A stretch of DNA of 64,000 nt, taken from NCBI RefSeq assembly GCF_026241155.1, contig NZ_JAPFGP010000002.1, positions 372,001 through 436,000 of the forward strand, read 5' to 3'. A program made the translations under genes and the position numbers. Below, in pieces: positions 43,908-52,239 of this stretch. Below the pieces are notes generated by a model. The model did not search any database and was not told the DNA's origin. It worked only from the letters and a program-made list of their open reading frames with translations. Source of the DNA: Paucibacter sp. PLA-PC-4 (GTDB taxonomy: Bacteria; Pseudomonadota; Gammaproteobacteria; Burkholderiales; Burkholderiaceae_C). How positions within the stretch are numbered: the first letter of the stretch is position 1; each line of letters opens with the position of its first letter.

Positions 43908-44488
43908 ACACCCAGCAATCCGGCAAGACCTGGCCCTATCGCCTGCTGAAGCTGCGCGCCATCACCGCCCTGGTGTTCGGCCGCCGTGAGCAGGCCGAGC
44001 AGATCTTTGACGAGATGTTGCGGCGCTGGCCGCAGGACAGTTATGCGCTGGCCAGCCGTGCCCATCTGCGCTCGCAGCGCGGCGCGCGCGCGCAGGCGAT
44101 TGCTGATCTGCAGGCCCTGGTGGCGCTGGCGCCGCAGCGCAGCGCCGGCGACTGGTTCAACCTCGCCTACCTGCTGGAGGCCGAGAGCCGGCTCGAAGAG
44201 GCCGAGGCCGCCTTCCGCCATGCCGTGGCGCTGGACGCGAAGCTGGACCGGGCCTGGTACGGCCTGGGCCTGTGCCTGATACGCATGCAACGCTTTGAGG
44301 AGGCGCTCGCTGCCCTCAAGCGCAACACCGAACTGCAACCCATGAGCCCATACGGCTGGTATCAGCTGGCCCGGGTGCATGTGGACCGTCAGGAGCCCGA
44401 CGAGGCACGGCGCATCATCGCCCACCTCAAGGGTTTCGAGCCCAAGGTCGCCGCGCAACTGGAGCGCGAGACCGGCCTGCTCGCCTGA
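43898..44488 (+). CDS. Tetratricopeptide repeat protein
   Basis: The 196-residue protein contains about four TPR units, with the typical spacing of Ala/Gly/Leu: REQAEQIFDEMLRRWPQDSY, ADLQALVALAPQRSAGDWFN, SRLEEAEAAFRHAVALDAKL and QRFEEALAALKRNTELQPMS. GGAG precedes ATG 43898. TPR proteins are scaffolds for protein partners; the partner here may be the small membrane protein encoded just upstream. It has no signal peptide. Confidence 0.8.
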   Translation: MSVNTQQSGKTWPYRLLKLRAITALVFGRREQAEQIFDEMLRRWPQDSYALASRAHLRSQRGARAQAIADLQALVALAPQRSAGDWFNLAYLLEAESRLEEAEAAFRHAVALDAKLDRAWYGLGLCLIRMQRFEEALAALKRNTELQPMSPYGWYQLARVHVDRQEPDEARRIIAHLKGFEPKVAAQLERETGLLA

Positions 44489-44596
44489 CGGGCGTTCCCA
44501 CGCAGGCTGCGCGCTGTTGGCGCAGGGGGACGCATCGGTGCCCGGACCGCCGTCAAGCGGGCCGGCCTTGCTTACAACGCGATGGAGACGACAGCG

Positions 44597-44854
44597 ATGC
44601 AGTTATCCGAGAGACACCACCAGTACTGGCGAAAGAACCTGCGCATCACCGGGGTTCTGCTGGCGATCTGGTTCGTGGTGACCTTCGTCGTGGGCTTTTT
44701 TGCCCGCGAACTGGACTTCACCTTTTTTGGCTGGCCGTTCAGCTTCTGGGTCGCATCCCAGGGCGCGCTGATCGTCTACTGCCTGATCATCTGGTACTAC
44801 GCGAACTACATGAATCGCCTGGACCAGGAACACGGCGTTGCCGAGGACGAATGA
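44597..44854 (+). CDS. DUF4212 small membrane protein of a symporter pair
   Basis: The 85-residue protein has two membrane helices (ITGVLLAIWFVVTFVVGFF and FWVASQGALIVYCLIIWYYA) and the family ending YANYMNRLDQEHG. DUF4212 genes sit directly upstream of sodium:solute symporters of the VC_2705 subfamily, as here, and are presumed to be a small subunit. ATG 44597 was preferred over ATG 44582 because GGAG lies 9 bases upstream. Confidence 0.88.
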   Translation: MQLSERHHQYWRKNLRITGVLLAIWFVVTFVVGFFARELDFTFFGWPFSFWVASQGALIVYCLIIWYYANYMNRLDQEHGVAEDE

Positions 44855-44855
44855 C

Positions 44856-46982
44856 ATGGCAGGCTCAACACCTTCAAGCGCAGGCGGCACCTTCAGTGCC
44901 AATTCCAACGCTGCTTTTAAGAAGCAGCTCAACAAGGTCTACACCTGGTACACGGGCGGCTTCATCGTCTTCATCATCGCGCTGGCGATCCTGGAGCAGA
45001 TGGGCTTGCCGCGTCAGTACATCGGCTTCATCTTTCTGATCGCGACAGTGCTGCTGTATGCGGGCATCGGCTTCATGAGCCGCACCTCGGATGCCAGCGA
45101 GTACTACGTGGCCGGGCGGCGGGTGCCGGCGGTCTACAACGGCATGGCCACCGGCGCCGACTGGATGTCGGCCGCTTCCTTCATCGGCATGGCCGGTACG
45201 CTCTATCTGACCGGCTACGGCGGCCTGGCCTTCATCATGGGCTGGACCGGCGGCTACTGCCTGGTGGCGCTGTTCCTGGCACCCTATCTGCGCAAGTTCG
45301 GCCAGTTCACGATTCCCGACTTCCTGGGCGCGCGCTATGAAGGCAATCTGCCGCGCATCCTGGGTGTGGCGGCGGCGATCCTGTGCTCCTTCACTTATGT
45401 GGTGGCGCAGATCTACGGTGTGGGCCTGATCACCGCACGACTCTCGGGTCTGGCCTTCGAGATCGGGGTCTTTGTCGGTCTGGCCGGTATCCTGGTCTGC
45501 TCCTTCCTGGGCGGCATGCGCGCGGTCACCTGGACTCAGGTGGCCCAGTACATCATCCTGATCATTGCTTACATGATTCCGGTGGTGTGGCTGTCGGTCA
45601 AGCAGACCAATGTTCCGGTGCCGCAAGCCATCTACGGCTACCAGTTGCAGAAGGTGACCGAGGCTGAGAAGAAGCTCAAGTCCGACCCCAAAGAACAGGA
45701 GGTCATCGATATCTTCAAGGCCCGTGCTGCGGAGTTCGACGCCAAGCTCAAGGACGTGCCGGCAGCGCTGGCCGCGGACAAGGCTGCGGCCGAGGGCAAG
45801 CTGGCTGCGCTGAAGGCGGCCAATGCTCCGGCGACCGAGGTCGAGGCCGCGGAGAAGGCGCTGGCGGCCGTACCGACCAACGAGGCTGATGCCAAGAAGG
45901 CCTGGACGGCCGGCAAGACGGCCAATGAGGCAAGAGCCAAACCGCTGGCCGGCATGGTGCCCCATGCCCAGCAGTTTGCCGGCGATCCGAACGGCGACGA
46001 GAAGGCGAAGAAGACTTATGACGAGTCGCGTCGCAACTTCCTGGCCTTGGTGTTTTGCCTGATGGTGGGGACGGCCGCGCTGCCGCACATCCTGATGCGC
46101 TACTACACCACGCCTTCGGTCAAGGAAGCCCGTGAGTCGGTGACCTGGAGCCTGTTTTTCATCTTCTTGCTGTACTTCACCGCGCCGGCCCTGGCCGTGC
46201 TGGTCAAGTACGAGGTCTTCACCGTGCTGGTGGGCACGCCGTTCGATCAGTTGCCGGCCTGGATCAACAACTGGGCGAGGGTCGACCCGGCCCTGTTGGC
46301 GGTGGCCGATGTCAACAAGGACGGCATCTTCCAGCTCGGCGAGATGAGGATCGGTGGCGACATCATCGTGCTGGCCACGCCGGAGATCGGCGGTCTGCCC
46401 TATGTGATCTCGGGCATGGTGGCGGCCGGCGGTCTGGCGGCGGCGCTGTCCACCGCCGACGGCCTGCTGCTGACCATCGCCAACGCGCTGAGCCACGATG
46501 TCTACTACAAGATGATCGACCCGAACGCCTCGACCGCCCGCCGCGTCACCATCTCCAAGATGCTGCTGCTGGTGGTGGCGCTGGCTGCGGCTTATGTCGC
46601 GGCGCAGAAGCCGGCCGACATCCTGTTCTTGGTCTCCGCTGCGTTCTCGTTCGCGGCCGCTGCCTTCTTCCCGGCGCTGGTGCTGGGGGTGTTCTGGAAG
46701 CGCGCCAACAAATGGGGCGCGTCGCTGGGCATCGCCTCGGGTCTGGGCATCACCTTCTACTACATGGTGACGACCCAGCCTTGGTTGCGCGGCGTGTTCG
46801 GCGTGACCTCGCCGATCGAGCTGTGGTGGGGAATCCTGCCGATCTCGGCCGGCCTGTTCGGTGTGCCGCTGGGCTTTGCGGTGATCATCATCGTCAGCCT
46901 GCTCACACCGGCACCGAGCAAGGACACGCAGGAACTGGTCGAGCATGTGCGCTACCCCGACTTGCGTCTGGGCAAGGCCTGA
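44856..46982 (+). CDS. Sodium:solute symporter, VC_2705 subfamily
   Basis: The 708-residue SSS-family carrier is probably for acetate or another short carboxylate. The helical core includes NGMATGADWMSAASFIGMAG, FTIPDFLGARYEGNLPRILG and VAAGGLAAALSTADGLLLTI, the sodium-site region. An unusual hydrophilic insertion of about 120 residues (about 265-385), rich in Ala, Lys and Glu, interrupts the membrane core and looks like coiled coil. It starts 1 base after the DUF4212 stop and ends before a strong terminator. Substrate assignment is from the family. Confidence 0.88.
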   Translation: MAGSTPSSAGGTFSANSNAAFKKQLNKVYTWYTGGFIVFIIALAILEQMGLPRQYIGFIFLIATVLLYAGIGFMSRTSDASEYYVAGRRVPAVYNGMATGADWMSAASFIGMAGTLYLTGYGGLAFIMGWTGGYCLVALFLAPYLRKFGQFTIPDFLGARYEGNLPRILGVAAAILCSFTYVVAQIYGVGLITARLSGLAFEIGVFVGLAGILVCSFLGGMRAVTWTQVAQYIILIIAYMIPVVWLSVKQTNVPVPQAIYGYQLQKVTEAEKKLKSDPKEQEVIDIFKARAAEFDAKLKDVPAALAADKAAAEGKLAALKAANAPATEVEAAEKALAAVPTNEADAKKAWTAGKTANEARAKPLAGMVPHAQQFAGDPNGDEKAKKTYDESRRNFLALVFCLMVGTAALPHILMRYYTTPSVKEARESVTWSLFFIFLLYFTAPALAVLVKYEVFTVLVGTPFDQLPAWINNWARVDPALLAVADVNKDGIFQLGEMRIGGDIIVLATPEIGGLPYVISGMVAAGGLAAALSTADGLLLTIANALSHDVYYKMIDPNASTARRVTISKMLLLVVALAAAYVAAQKPADILFLVSAAFSFAAAAFFPALVLGVFWKRANKWGASLGIASGLGITFYYMVTTQPWLRGVFGVTSPIELWWGILPISAGLFGVPLGFAVIIIVSLLTPAPSKDTQELVEHVRYPDLRLGKA

Positions 46983-47014
46983 CGACTTTTCTGGTTAAGC
47001 CTTGATCTGAATCG

Positions 47015-47044
47015 GCCCCGCAGCTTGCTGCGGGGCTTTTTTTT
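47015..47044 (+). terminator. Intrinsic terminator after the symporter
   Basis: GCCCCGCAG (47015-47023) pairs with CTGCGGGGC (47028-47036) around CTTG, followed by eight Ts. It ends 15 bases before the next start codon. Confidence 0.9.
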
Positions 47045-47059
47045 GCGAATGATCACTCC

Positions 47060-48952
47060 ATGACCGATCCACCTCACGTCACGCCGTCCGCCAGTCTGCT
47101 GGGCCATCTGCGCAGCGAGCTGAGCGTGCATGCCCCGTTTGCGCAGATGCAGGCCGCCCATGTGGAACGCTTCCTGGCCGCCGCCAGCCAGGCCTATTAC
47201 GGTCCCGGCGAGGTGCTGCTGGCCCCTGAGCATGGGCCGGTCGAGCATCTGCTCTTCGTGCGCCAGGGGGCGGTGACGGCCCAGCGCGGCATCGCCGAGG
47301 CCACCGGCGGCTTTCATTTCGAACCGGGCGAGTTCTTCCCGGTCGGCGCGGTGATGGGTGCGCGCGCCGTCACCGCCACCTACACCTCGCAGGGCGACAC
47401 CTTCTGCCTGCTGCTGCCGGCGGCCGAAGTGCATGGCCTGGCCCGGGTGAGCGCGCCTTTTGCCGATTTCCTGAACCGCCGCGTCGCGCAGTTTCTGGCG
47501 CTATCGCGTCGTGCGTTGCAGGTGGCCTACTCCTCGCAGACCTTGTCCGAGCAGTCGATGGAGACGCCGCTGGCCCAGCTTGCCCGCAAATCGCCCACCG
47601 GCGTGGCGCCCGAGACCCCGCTGGCGCAGGCCCTGCTGCTGATGCACCAGCAACACATCGGCTCGGTGCTGGTGCTGGACGGCGCCGGCGCCCCGCTGGG
47701 CATCCTGACCCGCCACGATGTGCTGGCGCGGATCACCTTGCCGCAGCTGCCCCTGGCCACGCCGATTGCCGCCGTGATGAGCGCGCCGGTGCTGTGCCTG
47801 CGCGGCGATGACACGGCCCAGGACGCGGCGCTGCTGATGTCGCGCCACGGCCTGCGCCATGTGCCGGTGCTCGACGAGGGTGGTGCAGTCGTAGGCATCG
47901 TCTCAGAGCGCGATCTGTTTGCGATGCAGCGTCTGTCGCTTAAGCAGGTGAGCACGGCGATTCGCAATGCCCAGGATGTGGACACGCTGCGCGTGGTGGC
48001 CCAGGACATCCGGCGCTTCGCCCGCAATCTGTTGGGCCAGGGCGTGGCCGCGCGGCAGCTGACCGAGCTGATCTCCCATCTCAACGATGTGCTGACCCAG
48101 CGCCTGCTGCAACTGCTGGCCCAAGCCCATGGGCTGGACATGGGTCGGGCCTGCTGGTTGGCCTTTGGCTCCGAGGGGCGCGGCGAGCAGACCATTGCAA
48201 CCGACCAGGACAACGGCCTGATTTTCGAGAGCAGCGACCCGACCGCCGACCGGCCGCGCTGGCTGGCGTTTGCGCGGGCGGCCAACGAGGCTCTTGACGC
48301 CTGCGGCTATCCGCTGTGCAAGGGCCAGGTCATGGCCAGCAATCCAGCCTGCTGCCTGAGCCCGCAGGAGTGGCTGGAAGCCTTCAGTGCCTGGATGGAA
48401 CACGGGGCGCCGGAGGATTTGCTCAAGGCCAGCATCTACTTCGACTTCCGGCCGGTCTGGGGCGAGCCCGGGCTGGCGCGGCCGCTGCGCGCCCTGGTCA
48501 GCGACCATGCGGCGCGCCTGCCGCGCTTCATGCGCCAGATGGCAGAGAACGCGCTGCGCAACCGCACGCCGCTGAATTGGCTGGGTGCTGTCGAGGCTCA
48601 GCAGGTCGGCGGCCGAGAGGGCGTGGACCTCAAGCTCAGCGGTACGGCCCTCTTTGTCGATGTGGCCCGGCTCTACGCGCTGGCCCATGGTGTGGCCGAG
48701 ACCGGCACCCGGGCCCGGTTCGAGGCTCTGGGCCGGGTGCTGCAGGCGCCCGCGAACGAGCGGGAGGGCTGGATCGGCGCCTTCGAGTTCTTTCAGATGC
48801 TCAGACTGCGCGTGCAGATGGATGGCGATGCCGCCCACCCCAACTGGATCGCCCTGGACGAACTCAATGACATCGATCGCCGTGTGCTCAAGGAGAGCTA
48901 CAAGGTGGCGCGTCGCTTGCAACAGCGCTTGGAACTGGACTACTTGCGATGA
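47060..48952 (+). CDS. Cyclic-nucleotide-binding-like/CBS/DUF294 nucleotidyltransferase protein
   Basis: The 630-residue protein has three parts: an N-terminal cNMP-binding-like domain (about 20-140), a CBS pair (about 175-295, with HIGSVLVLDGAGAPLGILTR and HVPVLDEGGAVVGIVSERDL), and DUF294 with its C-terminal domain (about 330-625). The nucleotidyltransferase core reads FGSEGRGEQTIATDQDNGLI, with the acidic residues of GlnD-like transferases. Such genes accompany VC_2705-type symporters, so it probably senses energy state and modifies or controls the carrier; that is inference. The stop overlaps the exonuclease start by four bases. Confidence 0.85.
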   Translation: MTDPPHVTPSASLLGHLRSELSVHAPFAQMQAAHVERFLAAASQAYYGPGEVLLAPEHGPVEHLLFVRQGAVTAQRGIAEATGGFHFEPGEFFPVGAVMGARAVTATYTSQGDTFCLLLPAAEVHGLARVSAPFADFLNRRVAQFLALSRRALQVAYSSQTLSEQSMETPLAQLARKSPTGVAPETPLAQALLLMHQQHIGSVLVLDGAGAPLGILTRHDVLARITLPQLPLATPIAAVMSAPVLCLRGDDTAQDAALLMSRHGLRHVPVLDEGGAVVGIVSERDLFAMQRLSLKQVSTAIRNAQDVDTLRVVAQDIRRFARNLLGQGVAARQLTELISHLNDVLTQRLLQLLAQAHGLDMGRACWLAFGSEGRGEQTIATDQDNGLIFESSDPTADRPRWLAFARAANEALDACGYPLCKGQVMASNPACCLSPQEWLEAFSAWMEHGAPEDLLKASIYFDFRPVWGEPGLARPLRALVSDHAARLPRFMRQMAENALRNRTPLNWLGAVEAQQVGGREGVDLKLSGTALFVDVARLYALAHGVAETGTRARFEALGRVLQAPANEREGWIGAFEFFQMLRLRVQMDGDAAHPNWIALDELNDIDRRVLKESYKVARRLQQRLELDYLR

Positions 48953-49599
48953 GCGGCTGGTGGCAGCGCCTGAAAGGCCGCGGCGGCGCCGACGCGCAGC
49001 AGCGCTGGGTGGTGCTCGATGTCGAGACCACCGGGCTGGACCTGGCGCGCGACCGACTGCTGGCGATCGCGGCCATCGCGGTGGAGCTCAGACCCGAGCC
49101 CCGCATCATGCTCGGAGACAGCTTTGAGATCTTGCTGCGCCAGGATGAGGTCCGGCCCGTGCCGGCCGACTACAAGGCCAATATCCTGCTGCACGGCATC
49201 GGCCTGGCGGCCCAGCGCAGCGGCGTCGAGCCGGCGACGGCGTTGCGGACCTTCGAGCAGTGGGTCGGCGCGGCGCCGCTGCTGGCCTTTCATGCGGCGT
49301 TTGACGAGGGCATGATCCAGCGCGAGATGGGTCGGCTGCTGGGCCACCGCCTGACCAACCGCTGGCTGGACCTGGAGCCAGTGGCCGCCGTGCTGCATGC
49401 CCAGGGGCGGCGGCGCTCGCTGGACGAGTGGATGGCGCATTTCGGCATTCACTGTGCGCAGCGCCATCAGGCCGCCGCCGATACCCTGGCCACGGCTGAG
49501 CTGCTGCTGCGGTTGTGGCCGGCTTTGCGCGAGCGGGGCGAGACCCGCTTCAGTGACCTGCGCCGCATCGCCGACCAGCGGCGCTGGCTGGCCGCCTGA
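48949..49599 (+). CDS. DEDDh-type 3'-5' exonuclease (DnaQ-like)
   Basis: The 216-residue protein has the DnaQ exonuclease fold. ExoI is VVLDVETTGLDLARDRLLAI with Asp and Glu, ExoII includes FHAAFDEGMIQREMG, and ExoIII is HQAAADTLATAELL with the His and Asp of the DEDDh type. Members next to DUF294 genes are common in proteobacteria. The substrate could be DNA or RNA. Start ATG 48949 overlaps the upstream stop. Confidence 0.85.
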   Translation: MSGWWQRLKGRGGADAQQRWVVLDVETTGLDLARDRLLAIAAIAVELRPEPRIMLGDSFEILLRQDEVRPVPADYKANILLHGIGLAAQRSGVEPATALRTFEQWVGAAPLLAFHAAFDEGMIQREMGRLLGHRLTNRWLDLEPVAAVLHAQGRRRSLDEWMAHFGIHCAQRHQAAADTLATAELLLRLWPALRERGETRFSDLRRIADQRRWLAA

Positions 49600-49619
49600 A
49601 CCGTGGACGTGGCGTGGGT

Positions 49620-49710
49620 GACGGGCGACGGGTGATAGGTGATGGGTGATGGGTGATGGGTGATGGGTGATGGGTGATGGGTGATGGGTGATGGGTGATG
49701 GGTGATGCCC
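49620..49710. repeat. Heptamer tandem repeat (GATGGGT)
   Basis: Nine perfect copies of GATGGGT run from 49641 to 49703. They are flanked by degenerate copies GACGGGC, GACGGGT and GATAGGT before, and GATGCCC after, so about 13 units in all. The array lies 20-110 bases after the exonuclease stop and about 50 bases before tex. It is not a CRISPR array, as units abut without spacers. Confidence 0.95.
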
Positions 49711-49762
49711 GCCGACCCCGGCCTCACCCCTGTGGCAAACTCGCGCGCTTCGAGATTTAGCC

Positions 49763-52117
49763 TTGGCTTTCGCTGTTTTGGACAAGATCCTGCTTCAAAT
49801 CGCCGCCGAACTGAAGGTTCGCCCGGCCCAGATCAACGCGGCTGTGGAGCTGCTCGATGGCGGCGCCACCGTGCCCTTCATCGCCCGCTACCGCAAGGAA
49901 GTCACCGACGGCCTGGACGACATCCAGCTGCGCGAGCTGGAGTCGCGCCTGGGCTATCTGCGCGAGCTGGAGGACCGCCGCGCCGCCGTGCTCAAGAGCA
50001 TCGAAGAGCAGGGCAAGCTGACGCCGCAGCTTCAAGCGGCAATCCTGGCCGTGCCGACCAAGCAGGAGCTCGAAGACCTTTATCTGCCCTACAAGCAAAA
50101 GCGCCGCACCAAGGGCATGATCGCTCGCGAGGCCGGTCTGGAGCCGCTGGCCGACAAGTTGTTTGCGGACCCGACGCTGGATCCCCAGGCCGAGGCGTCG
50201 GCCTTCATCAATGCCGAGCTGGGCTTTGCCGACGCCTTTGCCGTGTTGGACGGCGTGCGCGACCTGCTCAGCGAGCGCTGGGCCGAGGACGCCGTGCTGA
50301 TCGGCAAGCTGCGCGAATGGCTGTGGGCCGAGGGCTTGTTCAAGTCCAAGCTGATGGACGGCAAGGACGAGAACAACCCGGACGTCTCCAAGTTTCGCGA
50401 CTATTTCGATTACGCCGAGCCCATTCGCACCGTGCCTTCGCACCGGGCGCTGGCGGTGTTTCGCGGCCGCACGCAGGAGTTCCTTGATGCCAAGCTGGTG
50501 CTGGACGAGGAAACTGTCGCCGGCCAACCTGGCTTGGCCGAGGGCCGCATTGCCCGACACCTGGGCTGGAGCCCGGCCGGCCGGGCCGGCGACACCCTGA
50601 TCCGCAAGACCGTGGCCTGGACCTGGAAGGTCAAGCTCAGCATGAGCCTGGAACGCGATCTGTTCTCGCGCCTGCGTGAGGAGGCCGAGAAGGTGGCGAT
50701 CAAGGTCTTCGCCGAGAACCTGCGCGACCTGCTGCTGGCCGCACCGGCCGGCAAGCGCGTTGTGATGGGGCTGGATCCGGGCATCCGCACCGGCGTCAAG
50801 GTGGCGGTGGTGTCGGATACCGGCCGCGTGCTGGACACCCACACCGTCTACCCGCATGAGCCGCGCAAGGATTGGGAGGGCTCGCTGCACACGCTGGGCC
50901 GCCTGGTGGCCACGCACGGCGTCAACCTGATCGCGATCGGCAACGGCACTGCCAGCCGAGAAACCGACAAGCTGGCGGCCGATCTGATCAAGCGCATTCA
51001 GCAACTGGCACCGGGCACCGTGATCGAGAAGGTGGTCGTCAGCGAAGCCGGCGCCTCGGTCTACTCGGCCTCCGAGTTCGCCTCCAAGGAGCTGCCCGAC
51101 CTGGACGTGTCGCTGCGCGGGGCCGTGTCGATCGCGCGCCGCCTGCAGGACCCGCTGGCCGAGCTGGTCAAGATCGACCCGAAGAGCATCGGTGTGGGCC
51201 AGTACCAGCACGACGTCAACCAGAGCGAGCTGGCCAGGACGCTGGACGCCGTTGTCGAGGACTGCGTGAACTCGGTGGGCGTGGATCTAAATACGGCCTC
51301 GGCGCCGCTGCTGGCGCGGGTCTCTGGACTGTCGGGCGCGGTGGCCGCTTCCATCGTGCGCTGGCGCGATGCCAACGGCGCCTTCAAGGATCGCCAGCAA
51401 CTGCTGGCCGTGACGGGACTGGGGCCCAAGACCTTCGAGCAGTCGGCCGGTTTCCTGCGCATCCGCGACGGCGAGAACCCGCTGGACCTGACCGGCGTGC
51501 ACCCCGAGACCTACCCGGTCGTGCAGAAGATCATGGCGGCGGTGCAGCGCCCGGTGGGCGACATCATGGGCAAGAGCGATGTGATCCGGGCGCTGAAGCC
51601 GGAGGCCTTTGCCGACGACAAGTTCGGCGCGATCACGGTCAAAGACATCCTGACCGAGCTGGAAAAACCGGGCCGCGACCCGCGTCCTGACTTCAAGGTG
51701 GCGCGCTTTAACGACGGCGTCGAGGACATCAAGGACCTCACCGAGGGCATGGTGCTGGAGGGCACGGTATCCAATGTTGCGCAGTTCGGCGCCTTCATCG
51801 ATCTGGGCGTGCACCAGGACGGTCTGGTCCATGTCAGCCAACTGGCCAACAAGTTCGTGACGGATGCGCGCGAGGTCGTCAAGACCGGCGACATCGTCAA
51901 GGTCAGGGTGCTGGAGGTCGATCTGGCCCGCAAACGCATCTCGCTGACGATGAAGCTCGACGCCGCGCCGGCCCCGCGTGGCGCCGCGAAGGCCGACAAC
52001 AGCTACCGTCCGGCCGCACGCCACGAGCGACCGGCCACCGGTCGCGCACCGGCCCCAGCGCCCAGCGGCGGCAATGCGATGGCTGCGGCCTTCGCCAAAC
52101 TGCAGACCAAGCGCTGA
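49763..52117 (+). CDS. tex: Tex-family RNA-binding transcription accessory protein
   Basis: The 784-residue protein has the full Tex plan. The N-terminal helical domain includes [24 protein letters not shown]. The YqgF/RNase-H-like domain ([20 protein letters not shown]) and the helix-hairpin-helix region ([20 protein letters not shown]) follow. A C-terminal S1 domain ([20 protein letters not shown] to [10 protein letters not shown]) completes it. No ATG lies near the family start. TTG 49763, or TTG 49778 (beginning [11 protein letters not shown]), is likely, since homologues usually begin close to this point. A short basic, Pro/Ala-rich tail follows the S1 domain. Confidence 0.93.
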   Translation: MAFAVLDKILLQIAAELKVRPAQINAAVELLDGGATVPFIARYRKEVTDGLDDIQLRELESRLGYLRELEDRRAAVLKSIEEQGKLTPQLQAAILAVPTKQELEDLYLPYKQKRRTKGMIAREAGLEPLADKLFADPTLDPQAEASAFINAELGFADAFAVLDGVRDLLSERWAEDAVLIGKLREWLWAEGLFKSKLMDGKDENNPDVSKFRDYFDYAEPIRTVPSHRALAVFRGRTQEFLDAKLVLDEETVAGQPGLAEGRIARHLGWSPAGRAGDTLIRKTVAWTWKVKLSMSLERDLFSRLREEAEKVAIKVFAENLRDLLLAAPAGKRVVMGLDPGIRTGVKVAVVSDTGRVLDTHTVYPHEPRKDWEGSLHTLGRLVATHGVNLIAIGNGTASRETDKLAADLIKRIQQLAPGTVIEKVVVSEAGASVYSASEFASKELPDLDVSLRGAVSIARRLQDPLAELVKIDPKSIGVGQYQHDVNQSELARTLDAVVEDCVNSVGVDLNTASAPLLARVSGLSGAVAASIVRWRDANGAFKDRQQLLAVTGLGPKTFEQSAGFLRIRDGENPLDLTGVHPETYPVVQKIMAAVQRPVGDIMGKSDVIRALKPEAFADDKFGAITVKDILTELEKPGRDPRPDFKVARFNDGVEDIKDLTEGMVLEGTVSNVAQFGAFIDLGVHQDGLVHVSQLANKFVTDAREVVKTGDIVKVRVLEVDLARKRISLTMKLDAAPAPRGAAKADNSYRPAARHERPATGRAPAPAPSGGNAMAAAFAKLQTKR

Positions 52118-52239
52118 GCCCAGCAAGGCATGCCGGCCTCGCAGCTGCTTGCCTCAATCTCGCAGTTTGTCGCGCCGCGGTGGCCTGCGTCATCCCCTTC
52201 GGCTATTGTGCGCGGCTGATCCCGATCTTGGAGCCCCTC

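Noticed and set aside
49620-49710. CRISPR array.
   Set aside because: The 7-base units abut without spacers and no cas genes are present.
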